Shown: positions 34,736 through 43,463, counted from the stretch's first letter. The stretch is DNA of 64,000 bases from Catellatospora sp. TT07R-123 (GCF_018327705.1 NZ_BNEM01000002.1:3162001-3226000), one strand, 5' to 3'. Numbers and translations: made by a program. Notes: generated from the letters alone by a model not told the origin.

Positions 34736-35065
34736 TCAGACGGGGACGCGGCGGCAGACGACGTTGTAGACCGGCGTCTCGACCACGCCGCCGGTGGTCA
34801 CCGTCGCCTTGAACGAGTAGCGCTGACCGACCGTGCAGGCGGTCGAGACGCTCAGCTTGTTGTCCCAGCTCGGGATGTACACCCCGTTCATGCTCCACTT
34901 CACGCTGTCGGCGGCCGGACCGTACAGGTCGCAGGCGATGTTGCTGTAGCCCGACTCGCAGCCGACGGTGTGGGTCGCGGCCAGCGCCGGTGCGGCGCCG
35001 AACAGCGTCGCGCCGAAGGCCGCCAGGGCCACGCCCGCCCCGAGCACGGCAGAAGAGGTGCGCAT
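34736..35065 (-). CDS. Small secreted four-cysteine protein, paralogue 1
   Basis: A 109-residue protein with a clear Sec signal (MRTSSAVLGAGVALAAFG..., cleavage near ALAATH) and a ~79-residue mature domain containing VGCESGYSNIACDLYG, WSMNGVYIPSWDN, an internal ACTVGQRYSF and C-terminal VVCRRVPV. Four cysteines could form two disulfides in a small beta/Ig-like fold. It is about half identical to the neighbouring protein at 35192-35521, a tandem duplication. GGAGG ribosome site. Function unknown; a secreted binding or inhibitor-like protein is conceivable. Confidence 0.8.
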   Translation of the reverse strand: MRTSSAVLGAGVALAAFGATLFGAAPALAATHTVGCESGYSNIACDLYGPAADSVKWSMNGVYIPSWDNKLSVSTACTVGQRYSFKATVTTGGVVETPVYNVVCRRVPV

Positions 35066-35149
35066 CGATCCTCCACGGTGGATTTCATCGCGCCGGGATC
35101 TCCGGCCCGCCCAGTATCAGGCAGCTCCAGGCGCCAATCCATGCTCACA

Positions 35150-35160
35150 TGTAAATGTTT
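35150..35160 (-). promoter_or_regulatory. Conserved promoter element, paralogue 1
   Basis: TGTAAATGTTT (AAACATTTACA on the gene strand), 85-95 bp before the start codon. The same 11-mer lies at 84-94 bp before paralogue 2. It falls in the spacer of a plausible promoter with a -35-like TTGTCA. Confidence 0.5.
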
Positions 35161-35191
35161 GACAAGCCCTCGGTTCGGGGCGCGTCAGGCG

Positions 35192-35521
35192 TCAGCGCCA
35201 GGCGCCCCGCCAGCACAGGATGCTGCGAACAGGCGTCTCGACCACGCCGCCGACCGTCACCGTGGCCTGGAAGGTGTACCACTGGCCACTGGTGCACGCG
35301 GTGGTGATCGTCATCTGGTTGTCCCAGCTCGGGATGTAGGTCCCGTTCCTGGTCCACTGCACACTGTCGACCGGGCCGCCGCTCACCCCGCACTCGATGG
35401 TGCTGTAGCCGGACTCGCAGCTCACGGTACTGGTCGCGTGGGCCGCGGTGGGAACAGCCAGCGCCGCGCCGACGACGGCCACGGTCAGGCCGGCCCGGAC
35501 GGCAGCGGAAGAGATGCGCAT
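35192..35521 (-). CDS. Small secreted four-cysteine protein, paralogue 2
   Basis: A 109-residue paralogue of the 34736-35065 protein, same length. Signal peptide MRISSAAVRAGLTVAVVGAA ending near AAHATS, then VSCESGYSTIECGVSG, WTRNGTYIPSWDN, TACTSGQWYTF and SILCWRGAWR. All four cysteines and the NGxYIPSWDN block are kept. Each gene has its own promoter region, with a shared element at the same distance, so they are probably expressed separately but under the same control. Starts at ATG 35521 with GGAGG. Confidence 0.8.
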   Translation of the reverse strand: MRISSAAVRAGLTVAVVGAALAVPTAAHATSTVSCESGYSTIECGVSGGPVDSVQWTRNGTYIPSWDNQMTITTACTSGQWYTFQATVTVGGVVETPVRSILCWRGAWR

Positions 35522-35604
35522 GGGTCCTCCAGGTGAAACTCGCGCCGGAGATCTTCCGGCGCACCGTGTATCGAATATCAAGAGTCTCCCGTTAAATAGC
35601 ACAA

Positions 35605-35615
35605 TGTAAATGTTT
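35605..35615 (-). promoter_or_regulatory. Conserved promoter element, paralogue 2
   Basis: TGTAAATGTTT, 84-94 bp before the start of paralogue 2. On the gene strand it is followed by TATTTA at a -10-like distance from a CTGTCG -35-like box. Confidence 0.5.
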
Positions 35616-35700
35616 CGACAGCAGTGAGCCCGGGTGTGGGAAGTCGCACCCGGCGCGACCTCCCCCGGACCGGGGCGGCGGCGCCTTGTACGGTGATCGG

Positions 35701-36870
35701 GTGCTGTTCCGGACCTGGGACCAGCCGCTCCACGGGGCGGGTGACGCCACCGTCGAGGTGAGCGACCACGTCGGCGTACGCCACGTGGTGGTGACCCGAC
35801 CTGAAGTGATCAAGCAGGTGCTGGGCGACCCCGACACGTTCCGCCCCGACAACGCGCTCGACGCGATCACACCGATGCCGGTGAGCGTGATGCGGGTGCT
35901 CACGTCGTACGGCTTCCGCCTGCCGCCGACCCTGGCCAACAACGGCGGCGCCAGCCACCCCGCCATCCGCGAGATCACCGCGCGGGCCCTGCACCCCGCT
36001 CGCGTGGCCGAGCAGCAGCCGTGGCTCACCGGCCTGGTGCGCCGCCGGGTCGCCGCCCTCGCCGCCCGGCTGCGCGCGGGCGAGCCCGTCGACCTGTACG
36101 CCGACCTCGCCGCCGACCTGCCGCTGCTGGTCCTGGCCCGGCTCGTCGAGCTGCCCTCAGCCGACGCCGCCGTGGTCAAGGAGTTCTCCCGGGCCGCGCT
36201 CGAACTGTTCTGGGCGCCGCTGGACGCCCCACGCCAGCTCGCGCTGGCCGACACGGTCGGGCGGTTCCACGCCATGCTGCGCGACTTCGCCGCCACCGCC
36301 GGGGGGATGGTCGGTGAGCTGCGCGAATACACGACCTCCCACGGCCTGCACCGGGACACCCCGGTCGGGGCGCTGTTCTTCCTGCTCGTAGCCGGGCAGG
36401 AGACCACCTCGCAGTTCCTGACGCTGCTGCTGCACCGGCTCACCACCGCACCCGCCGTGCTGGACGGGCTGGTCCGGGGCACGTACGGCGTCGAGGACGT
36501 GGTCGAGGAGGGGCTGCGGCTGGAGCCGCCGATCCCGACCTGGCGCCGGGTCACCGCCCGCGACACCGAGCTCGACGGCCTGCCCGTGCCGCGCGGCCGC
36601 AGCATCGTGCTGTGGCTGGCCCGCGCCGGTCACCACGTGGTGCAGCACCCGCACGACCTCGTGCCCGGCCAGCGCGGCTCCCGCCGCCACCTGGCCTTCG
36701 GCGCGGGCGCCCACCGCTGCGTCGGCGCCCAGCTGTCCCGCATGGAAGCCGCCGTCGTCGTCGCGGAGACCGCCCCGCTCCTACGCGGCGCCGAGGTCCT
36801 GCGCGCCCCCTGGTGCCCCGACAACCTCAGCTTCCGCATGCCCGACACCTTCACCATCCACCGCCCCTGA
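35701..36870 (+). CDS. Cytochrome P450
   Basis: A ~389-residue soluble bacterial P450. The I-helix oxygen-binding motif is VAGQETTSQ, the K-helix ExxR is in EEGLRLEPP, and the heme ligand is Cys340 in FGAGAHRCVGAQL. Slightly short for the family, with a compact N-terminus. The start is ambiguous: GTG 35701 or an in-frame TTG at 35686. It converges on bioD with only 12 bp between stops, so it is not in the biotin operon. Substrate and redox partners are unknown; no ferredoxin gene is nearby. Confidence 0.88.
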   Translation: MLFRTWDQPLHGAGDATVEVSDHVGVRHVVVTRPEVIKQVLGDPDTFRPDNALDAITPMPVSVMRVLTSYGFRLPPTLANNGGASHPAIREITARALHPARVAEQQPWLTGLVRRRVAALAARLRAGEPVDLYADLAADLPLLVLARLVELPSADAAVVKEFSRAALELFWAPLDAPRQLALADTVGRFHAMLRDFAATAGGMVGELREYTTSHGLHRDTPVGALFFLLVAGQETTSQFLTLLLHRLTTAPAVLDGLVRGTYGVEDVVEEGLRLEPPIPTWRRVTARDTELDGLPVPRGRSIVLWLARAGHHVVQHPHDLVPGQRGSRRHLAFGAGAHRCVGAQLSRMEAAVVVAETAPLLRGAEVLRAPWCPDNLSFRMPDTFTIHRP

Positions 36871-36882
36871 CCGGGCGGCGGG

Positions 36883-37620
36883 TCAGTCCTCGTCGGGTTC
36901 GGCGAGCAGGCGGGGGTCGTCGCAGGTGCCGTGGAGGGCGGGGTGGAGCCACTCGGGGGCGCTGCGGCGGAAGACGCCCGGATCGATGTCGCCGGCGCCG
37001 TCGGGCAGCAGGCCGTACAGGTCGTCGGGCAGGTCGGCCAGGTTGGTGTAGTGGACCAGCTCGGGGCGCGACGGCCAGGCGCCGAGCACCGGGTACGCCG
37101 GGATGCTGCGGCGGTTCATCGCCTCCAGCGTCAGCGCGGTGTGGTTGAGCGTGCCCAGCCCGGCCCGCGCCACCACGATCGCGGGCGCCGACAGCGCCAC
37201 CGCGAGGTCGGCCAGCGTCCACTGGGAGCCGCCGGGATGCACGCCCATCGGCACCAGCAGCCCGCCCGCGCCCTCGACCAGGGTCAGCTCGTGCTCGGCG
37301 GCGATGCCCTTGACCTGGTCGATGACGTCGAACATGTCCGGCGGGTCGACCTGCGCGACCCGGGCGGCGGCCGTCGGGGCGAGCGGGTCGGGGAACTCGT
37401 GCAGCGTCTCGACCGTGGCCGGGGCGGCCAGGCGGTGGACTATCTCCATGTCGGAGACCTCGCCGTAGGCCGGATCGACGCCGGTCTGCGCCGGTTTGAC
37501 CACGGCGACGCGCAGTCCGGCCGCGCTGGCGGCGGCGGCCACCGCCGCGGTGACGATGGTCTTGCCGACCCCGGTGTCGGTGCCGGTGACCAGCACGATT
37601 CCCCGTAGCGCCGTGCTCAC
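36883..37620 (-). CDS. bioD: Dethiobiotin synthetase
   Basis: A 245-residue ATP-dependent enzyme that closes the ureido ring of dethiobiotin from 7,8-diaminopelargonate and CO2. The P-loop is VTGTDTGVGKT, followed by VVKPAQTGVD, VEGAGGLLVPMG and VARAGLGTLNHT. GTG 37620 overlaps the bioF stop by GTGA, so the two are coupled. Order bioF-bioD on one transcript. bioA, the aminotransferase step between them, is absent from the window. Confidence 0.95.
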   Translation of the reverse strand: MSTALRGIVLVTGTDTGVGKTIVTAAVAAAASAAGLRVAVVKPAQTGVDPAYGEVSDMEIVHRLAAPATVETLHEFPDPLAPTAAARVAQVDPPDMFDVIDQVKGIAAEHELTLVEGAGGLLVPMGVHPGGSQWTLADLAVALSAPAIVVARAGLGTLNHTALTLEAMNRRSIPAYPVLGAWPSRPELVHYTNLADLPDDLYGLLPDGAGDIDPGVFRRSAPEWLHPALHGTCDDPRLLAEPDED

Positions 37621-38753
37621 GGCCGTACCTCCACGATGATCTCCAAAGCCCGCGCGAACTCCGCCGCCGGCACCCCCGCGTTGACCGTCAGCCGCAGCCG
37701 CGACCGCTGGTCCGGGGTGGACGGCGGGCGGAAGCAGCCCACGGCCACGCCCTTGTCCCGGCAGGCCCCGGCCCAGGCCCACGCCTGCTCGGCCGAGTCG
37801 GCGGTCGCCGAGACCACGCCACCGGCGGGGTCGGTGACCTCCAGCCCGGCGGTGCGCAGGGTGTCACGGATCTGCCGGGCACGCTCGTGCAGCGTAACCC
37901 GCAGATCGTCGCGGACGGTGGACAGCTCCAGCGCGGCGGCGACCCCGGCGGTCACGGCCGGGGGCAGGGCGGTGTCGAAGATGAAGGTACGGCCCGTGTC
38001 GATCAGGTGCCTGACCAGCGCTTCCGGGCCTGCCACCACGCCGCCCGCGCCGCCCAGCGCCTTGGACAGGGTGGCAGTGACCACGACGTCGGGTTCGCCC
38101 GCGATCCCGGCGGCGACCACGCCCCCGGAGCCGGAAGGGCCGATCACGCCGAGGCCGTGCGCGTCGTCGACCAGCAGCAGTGCCCCGTGGGCGCGGGCGA
38201 CGGCGTGCAGTTCGGGCAGCGGGGCCAGGTCGCCGTCGACGGAGAAGACCGACTCGGTGAGCACGACGGCGGGGCGGCCGGGGTGGGCGGCCAGCACCGC
38301 GGCGGCGGCGTCGGGGTCGGCGTGCGCGAACACGATCGTCTCGACCCCGGCCAGGCGGCACCCGTCGATCAGCGAGGCGTGGCAGTGCGCGTCGGAGACC
38401 AGCAGCGTACGCGGCCGGGACAGCGCCCGGACGACGCCGAGGTTGGCCAGGTAGCCGCTGGAGTACACCAGCGCCCGGTCGGTGCCGAGCCGGTGCGCGA
38501 GCGCGTCCTCCAGCGCGGTGTGCGCGTCGGTGCTGCCCCGCACCAGGCGGGAACCGGTGGCGCCGAGGCCGTACTCGGTGAGGGCGCGGGCGGCGGCGGC
38601 CACCACCTCGGGGTGCCGGGACAGGCCCAGGTAGTCGTTGCCCGCGAGGTCGGTCATCGCGTCGCCGCCGTCGCGCGGGCGCAACTCGCGCCGCAGTCCG
38701 GCGCGTTCGCGCAGCTCCGCCTTGCGGCGCAGGGTGCTCAGCCAGTCGCCCAT
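37617..38753 (-). CDS. bioF: 8-amino-7-oxononanoate synthase
   Basis: A 378-residue PLP enzyme condensing pimeloyl thioester with L-alanine. Family marks: LAGNDYLGLSRHPEV, GATGSRLVRGSTDAH, VDDAHGLGVIG and the PLP lysine in ATLSKALGGAGG. ATG 38753 is preferred over the adjacent TTG. Divergent from bioB across 70 bp, where I see no clear BirA-type or BioQ-type palindrome. Confidence 0.95.
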   Translation of the reverse strand: MGDWLSTLRRKAELRERAGLRRELRPRDGGDAMTDLAGNDYLGLSRHPEVVAAAARALTEYGLGATGSRLVRGSTDAHTALEDALAHRLGTDRALVYSSGYLANLGVVRALSRPRTLLVSDAHCHASLIDGCRLAGVETIVFAHADPDAAAAVLAAHPGRPAVVLTESVFSVDGDLAPLPELHAVARAHGALLLVDDAHGLGVIGPSGSGGVVAAGIAGEPDVVVTATLSKALGGAGGVVAGPEALVRHLIDTGRTFIFDTALPPAVTAGVAAALELSTVRDDLRVTLHERARQIRDTLRTAGLEVTDPAGGVVSATADSAEQAWAWAGACRDKGVAVGCFRPPSTPDQRSRLRLTVNAGVPAAEFARALEIIVEVRP

Positions 38754-38823
38754 CAACCCAACTCATCCACGTATCGCTCGGCCTTCGGCAGACCCGCCCT
38801 GGCCGCGTTGGTAGGGTACGCCC

Positions 38824-39831
38824 ATGTCCACCAGCTCTTCATCCGTGCTCGACCGCGCCCGCATCCGTGTCCTCGAACAGGGGCTCGGATTGGAGGAGGC
38901 GGACATCCTCGCCGTCCTCCAGCTGCCCGACGAGGACATCCCCGCCGCGCTCCAGCTCGCCCACGAGGTGCGCATGCGCTGGTGCGGCCCCGAGGTCGAG
39001 GTCGAGGGGATCGTGTCGCTGAAGACCGGCGGCTGCCCCGAGGACTGCCACTTCTGCTCCCAGTCGGGCCTGTTCTCCTCACCGGTGCGCTCGGTGTGGC
39101 TGGACATCCCGTCGCTGGTGGAGGCGGCCCGGCAGACCGCGGCCACCGGCGCGAGCGAGTTCTGCATCGTCGCCGCCGTGCGCGGCCCGGACGCGAAGCT
39201 GATGACGCAGATGCGTGACGGCGTCGCCGCGATCAAGGCCGCCGTGGACATCAACGTCGCCGCGAGCCTGGGCATGCTGACCCAGGAGCAGGTCGACGAG
39301 CTGGTCGACATGGGCGTGCACCGGTACAACCACAACCTGGAGACCTGCCGGTCTTACTTCCCGAACGTGGTCACCACCCACTCGTGGGAGGAGCGCTGGG
39401 GCACCCTGAAGATGGTGCGCGACTCCGGCATGGAGGTCTGCTGCGGCGGCATCATCGGCCTGGGCGAGACCCTGGAGCAGCGGGCCGAGTTCGCCGCGCA
39501 GCTGGCCGAGCTGGAGCCGGACGAGGTGCCGCTGAACTTCCTGAACCCGCGGCCGGGCACCCCGCTGGGCGACCAGCCCGTGATGGACCCCAAGGACGCG
39601 CTGCGGGCGATCGCGGCGTTCCGGCTCGCGCTGCCGCGCACCATCCTGCGGTACGCGGGCGGCCGCGAGATCACCCTCGGCGACCTGGGCACCCGCGACG
39701 GCCTGCTCGGCGGCATCAACGCGGTGATCGTCGGCAACTACCTGACCACGCTGGGCCGCCCGGCAACCGCTGACCTGGACCTGCTGACCGAGCTGAAGAT
39801 GCCGGTCAAGGCCCTGTCGGCGACGCTGTAG
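38824..39831 (+). CDS. bioB: Biotin synthase
   Basis: A 335-residue radical-SAM enzyme inserting sulfur into dethiobiotin. The SAM [4Fe-4S] ligands are Cys71, Cys75 and Cys78 in [26 protein letters not shown] and [12 protein letters not shown] are also typical. The sequence is of the actinobacterial type that works with the helper protein encoded immediately downstream (14 bp gap). Confidence 0.96.
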   Translation: MSTSSSSVLDRARIRVLEQGLGLEEADILAVLQLPDEDIPAALQLAHEVRMRWCGPEVEVEGIVSLKTGGCPEDCHFCSQSGLFSSPVRSVWLDIPSLVEAARQTAATGASEFCIVAAVRGPDAKLMTQMRDGVAAIKAAVDINVAASLGMLTQEQVDELVDMGVHRYNHNLETCRSYFPNVVTTHSWEERWGTLKMVRDSGMEVCCGGIIGLGETLEQRAEFAAQLAELEPDEVPLNFLNPRPGTPLGDQPVMDPKDALRAIAAFRLALPRTILRYAGGREITLGDLGTRDGLLGGINAVIVGNYLTTLGRPATADLDLLTELKMPVKALSATL

Positions 39832-39845
39832 CCCGGGGAGCGACC

Positions 39846-40037
39846 GTGACCGAGACGACGGTGACGTACTGCGACCGCTGTGGTGAGGACGCCGCCGCAG
39901 CCGACCATACGGCGTGCCGGGCGGCGCGGGAGCTGGAGCCGCCGCGCTACTGCGCGCACTGCCGCCGCCGGATGAAGGTCCAGGTGGTCCCGACCGGCTG
40001 GTCTGCCGCCTGCTCCGTGCACGGCTCCCCCGCCTGA
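39846..40037 (+). CDS. bsaP: Biotin synthase auxiliary protein
   Basis: A 63-residue cysteine-rich protein next to bioB. Cysteines at 9, 12, 24, 36, 39 and 56 include two CxxC pairs (YCDRCGED and YCAHCRRRM). Size, position and pattern match BsaP, the small iron-sulfur protein reported to support mycobacterial-type BioB. GTG 39846 follows GGGGAG. Co-transcribed with bioB and closed by a bidirectional hairpin. The identification rests on pattern and synteny. Confidence 0.85.
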   Translation: MTETTVTYCDRCGEDAAAADHTACRAARELEPPRYCAHCRRRMKVQVVPTGWSAACSVHGSPA

Positions 40038-40048
40038 GGTTCGACGTC

Positions 40049-40096
40049 AAGAAGGGCACCTTCTCCATCGCATGGCGACGAGAAGGTGCCCTTCTT
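40049..40096. terminator. Bidirectional terminator between bsaP and the deacetylase
   Basis: Perfect 17-bp arms AAGAAGGGCACCTTCTC (40049-40065) and reverse complement (40080-40096), 14-nt loop, between convergent stops. Confidence 0.9.
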
Positions 40097-40108
40097 CCGG
40101 TCGTGGCC

Positions 40109-41029
40109 CTACGGGAGTGGGGCGTCCACGGGGAGCGCGATCAGGTCGAAGCGGGCCGCCAGCCAGGGAAGCAGCGTGCGGTAGGCCGTGATCGTGTCCG
40201 GCTTGCCGTTGTCGTGGGACAGGATGATCGAACCCGGCCGGACGTTGCCCTCGACGGCAGAGATGACGTGGTTCACCATCTTCGAGCCCTTGCCGAACGC
40301 CGAGGAGTCCCAGTCGCGCGGGTCGACGTGCCAGTAGATCGAGGCCATGCCCAGGTCCTTGGCGATCTGCACCATCTCGGCGGTGAAGTTCCCGCCCGGC
40401 GCGCGGAAATACGCGATCTTGGCGTCGGGCACGATGGCGTGGATCGCCTTGTTGGTGCCCGTGAGGTCGTCGACGATCGCCTTGTGGGTGCGCTTGCCCA
40501 GGTCGGTCAGGTGCTGCCACGAGTGGTTGCAGAGGGTGTGCCCCTCCGCGTAGATCCGGCGGACCAGGTCCGGCCGGTCCCGGGCCCGGAAGCCGACCAG
40601 GCAGAACGTCGCCTTGACCCCGCACTGCTTGAGCATGTCGAGGATCTTCGGCGTGTTGATCGGGTCCGGCCCGTCGTCGAAGGTCAGCGCGACGGCGTCG
40701 GTGCCGGTCCGCAGGATCGAGCCGGCGGGGCCGGTGCCGGTGGCCTGGGGGCGGTTGAGGGTGGCCTTGCCCGTACAGGAGATCGGGCCGCCGGCGGGCG
40801 TGGTGCTCTGGGTCGGCTTCGGGCTCGGCCCGCGCGTCGGGGACGGCGACGGGCTCGGCGAGGCACTGGGTGTCGGCGTGGGTGACGGCGACGCGGAGTC
40901 GGAGGGCGAGGGGGCCACGGAGACGGACGGAGCCGTGGCGCTCGGCGAGGCGACCGGGTCCTTGGTCGAGGTGCACCCGGCAAGGCCGAGCAGGACCACG
41001 ACGGCGGACACCGCGATGCGACGACGCAT
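40109..41029 (-). CDS. Lipoprotein polysaccharide deacetylase (NodB/CE4)
   Basis: A 306-residue exported lipoprotein. Signal peptide MRRRIAVSAVVVLLGLAGC ends in a lipobox (LAGC). An S/P/T-rich linker (about residues 25-75) follows, then a NodB homology domain with metal Asp pair TFDDGPDP, the HSWQH histidine motif, FRAPGGN and the late LSHDNG motif. It likely removes acetyl groups from peptidoglycan or another cell-surface polysaccharide. ATG 41029 has GGAG. Convergent with bioB-bsaP. Confidence 0.92.
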   Translation of the reverse strand: MRRRIAVSAVVVLLGLAGCTSTKDPVASPSATAPSVSVAPSPSDSASPSPTPTPSASPSPSPSPTRGPSPKPTQSTTPAGGPISCTGKATLNRPQATGTGPAGSILRTGTDAVALTFDDGPDPINTPKILDMLKQCGVKATFCLVGFRARDRPDLVRRIYAEGHTLCNHSWQHLTDLGKRTHKAIVDDLTGTNKAIHAIVPDAKIAYFRAPGGNFTAEMVQIAKDLGMASIYWHVDPRDWDSSAFGKGSKMVNHVISAVEGNVRPGSIILSHDNGKPDTITAYRTLLPWLAARFDLIALPVDAPLP

Positions 41030-41404
41030 GGCGGGACTCCAATGAGCGGGGGTGCAAAAGGGGTGAAGCTGTGGTGCGGGGGTGCAGCGTGCCCCGACCA
41101 TAGACCATCCGGTCGCGCAGCACAGCCGCCCGATGGCACCGAAGTGATCCGCCCGACTCGCCCCGAAAGATCCATGGCAAGGGCAGGACCAGGGGGTACG
41201 GCCCGGAGCCGCTGGTCGCGGCCACATGTTACCGAGCGGTAGGAATCCGAGAGGTTTGTCACCGCCCTCAGACATCGGCGCAGGTCGACGGAGTGCACCG
41301 GATCGCGGGAGAGGAATTTCTCATTGCCCGCGCCGCTCGGGCGGCGGCAGAGTACCGACCAACTCGCGGCCCGGCCGGTGCCGCGGCTCAACGAGGAGGA
41401 CCGG
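41030..41404. other. Divergent intergenic region, deacetylase / aldehyde dehydrogenase
   Basis: About 375 bp without a credible gene. It must hold both divergent promoters. The only notable structure is a small palindrome TACCG-AG-CGGTA (41230-41241), a TetR-operator-like site ~165 bp before the dehydrogenase start. Confidence 0.4.
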
Positions 41405-42961
41405 ATGGCACCGCAGCTCGCCCACGGCACCGACTGGAGCACGACTCTCGCCCGCGCCGTCGCCGCCACACCCGAGGCGTTCGACCCCGCAGCGGGCTCG
41501 GCCACCCTGCGCAACCTGATCCAGGGCGACTGGCGGCCGATCGGCCGCCCCAGCCCGCTCACCACCGGCGTCGACGGGACCACCCTGGCGAACCTGTCGC
41601 GCCTGGACGCCGAGACCGCCCTGGCCGCCGTACGCCACGCGGCCGCCGCCCACCGCGACTGGGCCGCGACCCCGCTGCCCGAGCGCAAGGCCCGCGTCGC
41701 GGCCGCCGTGGACGCCCTCACCGCACACCGCGACCTGCTGGCCATGCTGCTGGTCTGGGAGATCGGCAAGCCGTGGCGGCTCGCCTGCGCCGACGTCGAC
41801 CGCGCCCTGGACGGCGTGCGCTGGTACGCGGACCAGATCGACCGCCAGACGGCCGGGCGGGAGCCGCTGCCCGGCCCGGTCAGCAACATCGCCTCCTGGA
41901 ACTACCCCATGTCCGTGCTGGTCCACGCCGAGCTGGTGCAGCTGCTGGCGGGCAACGCGGTCATCGCCAAGACCCCGTCGCAGGGCGGCGCGATCTGCCT
42001 CACCGTCGCGCACGCGCTGATGCACCGGGCCGGACTGCCCGTCACGCTGCTGTCCGGCAGCGGCGAGGAGCTGTCGGAGGTGCTGGTCCGCGCGCCCGAG
42101 ATCGGCGCGGTCGCCTTCGTCGGCGGCCGCTCCAACGGCGGCAAGGTCGCGGCCGCGCTCCTGGACACGGACAAACGCCACATGATCGAGCAGGAGGGCC
42201 TCAACGCCTGGGGCGTGTGGGAGTTCTCCCAGTGGGAGCTGCTCGCCGGGCACCTGCGCAAAGGTTTCGAGTACGGCAAGCAGCGGTGCACCGCGTACCC
42301 CCGGTTCGTGGTGCAGCGCGATCTGGTCGACGAGTTCCTCGACGTCTACCTGCCCGTGGTCAAGGCGGTCCGGTTCGGGCACCCGCTGGCCGTGGCGTCG
42401 GCCGGCGACCCGCTGCCCGAGCTCGACTTCGGCCCGCTGATCAGCGCCGCCAAGGCCGAGGAGCTGCACCGCAAGGTGGAGGAGGCGGTCCGGGCGGGCG
42501 CGGTCCCGCTGCACCGGGGCAGGCTGTCGCACGGCCGCTTCCTCGACGGCCAGGACACTTCCGCGTACGCCGCCCCCACCGCGCTGCTCGCCCCGCCCGG
42601 CCGGTCCCGGCTGATGCACGCCGAGCCGTTCGGGCCGGTCGACACGATCGTGGTCGTCGACACCGAGGAGGAGCTGCTCGCGGCGATGAACGCCTCCAAC
42701 GGCGCCCTGGTCGCGAGCCTGGCCTGCGACGACGAGGAGCTGGCGGGCAAGCTCGCCGGGGACCTGCAGGCGTTCAAGGTCGGGGTGAACCGGCCCCGCT
42801 CGCGCGGCGACCGCGAGGAGCCGTTCGGCGGCCGCGGCGCCTCCTGGAAGGGCGCGTTCGTCGGCGGCGACCTGCTGGTGCAGGCCGTCACCGTCGGCGG
42901 CCCCGACGAGCGCCTCTACGGCAACTTTCCGGATTGGACGGCGCTGCCGCCCAGCGTGTGA
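41405..42961 (+). CDS. Aldehyde dehydrogenase-superfamily protein, divergent
   Basis: A 518-residue NAD(P)-dependent ALDH-fold enzyme. Conserved parts: NIASWNYPMSVLVHAELVQL, LLAGNAVIAKTPSQGG, FVGGRSNGGKV, catalytic Cys295 in YGKQRCTAYPR and a late MHAEPFGPVDTIVVVDT. The general-base region reads IEQEGLNAWG instead of the usual ELGGKN; Glu262 aligns with the base. This is typical of a distant ALDH subgroup with an unknown aldehyde substrate. ATG 41405 sits behind GAGGAGG. Followed by a hairpin at 42965-43002. Confidence 0.85.
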   Translation: MAPQLAHGTDWSTTLARAVAATPEAFDPAAGSATLRNLIQGDWRPIGRPSPLTTGVDGTTLANLSRLDAETALAAVRHAAAAHRDWAATPLPERKARVAAAVDALTAHRDLLAMLLVWEIGKPWRLACADVDRALDGVRWYADQIDRQTAGREPLPGPVSNIASWNYPMSVLVHAELVQLLAGNAVIAKTPSQGGAICLTVAHALMHRAGLPVTLLSGSGEELSEVLVRAPEIGAVAFVGGRSNGGKVAAALLDTDKRHMIEQEGLNAWGVWEFSQWELLAGHLRKGFEYGKQRCTAYPRFVVQRDLVDEFLDVYLPVVKAVRFGHPLAVASAGDPLPELDFGPLISAAKAEELHRKVEEAVRAGAVPLHRGRLSHGRFLDGQDTSAYAAPTALLAPPGRSRLMHAEPFGPVDTIVVVDTEEELLAAMNASNGALVASLACDDEELAGKLAGDLQAFKVGVNRPRSRGDREEPFGGRGASWKGAFVGGDLLVQAVTVGGPDERLYGNFPDWTALPPSV

Positions 42962-42964
42962 GCC

Positions 42965-43002
42965 GTGCCCTGCCCCTGGCGCCGCGACCAGGGGCGGGGC
43001 AC
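42965..43002 (+). terminator. Hairpin after the aldehyde dehydrogenase
   Basis: GTGCCCTGCCCCTGG (42965-42979) pairs with CCAGGGGCGGGGCAC (42988-43002), 14 of 15 paired, 8-nt loop. Confidence 0.75.
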
Positions 43003-43106
43003 CGCCCGTGCGCCCCCGCTGCGCCACGCGGTCGGTGCGAACGTGCCGCATCAACTAACGTGAGCGCATTCGGTCGGGGAGATCGAAACGCGGGGAGGGG
43101 ATGCGC

Positions 43107-43463
43107 ATGCCCGACAGCGGGCGTGATCTCGGAGCTGATCTGTTCCGGCTCTACACGATGGCCAAGACGAACCTGCCGGACGTCGCGGCCGAGTATGCGA
43201 GCGCCGCAGGTTCCGTGGGCGACACCGACAGCGGCCTGGCGGCCGCGTTCACCCGGCCCGCCCAGTTCGGCGGTCCGCAGGGCACGGCCTACCAGTCGTG
43301 GGTGGAACTGCGCGACACCGTGAAGCGGTTCCTCGCCGACACCGACGAGAACCTCGGCGAGACGGCGCAGGCGCTGCTGCTGGCCACCGACGCCTATGCG
43401 ACGAGCGACTACACCGCCAAGGTGGAGCTCGATCGGCTGAAGCGAGAGAGCCAGGTGCCGTGA
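43107..43463 (+). CDS. Small helical protein, WXG100/ESX-substrate-like
   Basis: A 118-residue Cys-free helical protein starting MPDSGRDLGADLFRLYTMAKT. Length, the absence of a signal peptide, a central turn with FGGPQGTAYQSWVELRD (a W..L variant of the WXG hairpin) and a C-terminal YTAKVELDRLKRE tail fit ESX/type VII-associated proteins, but no strict WxG is present. GAGGGG gives correct spacing to ATG 43107, better than the ATG at 43101. First gene of a compact four-ORF unit. No ESX machinery genes are in the window. Confidence 0.6.
   Translation: MPDSGRDLGADLFRLYTMAKTNLPDVAAEYASAAGSVGDTDSGLAAAFTRPAQFGGPQGTAYQSWVELRDTVKRFLADTDENLGETAQALLLATDAYATSDYTAKVELDRLKRESQVP

Noticed and set aside
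35701-36870. Calling the P450 bioI
   Set aside because: It is convergent with the bio genes, not co-transcribed, and sequence motifs do not separate BioI from other P450s.
38754-38823. A BirA- or BioQ-type operator between bioF and bioB
   Set aside because: I looked for an inverted repeat such as TGAAC-N3-GTTCA in the 70-bp gap and found none.
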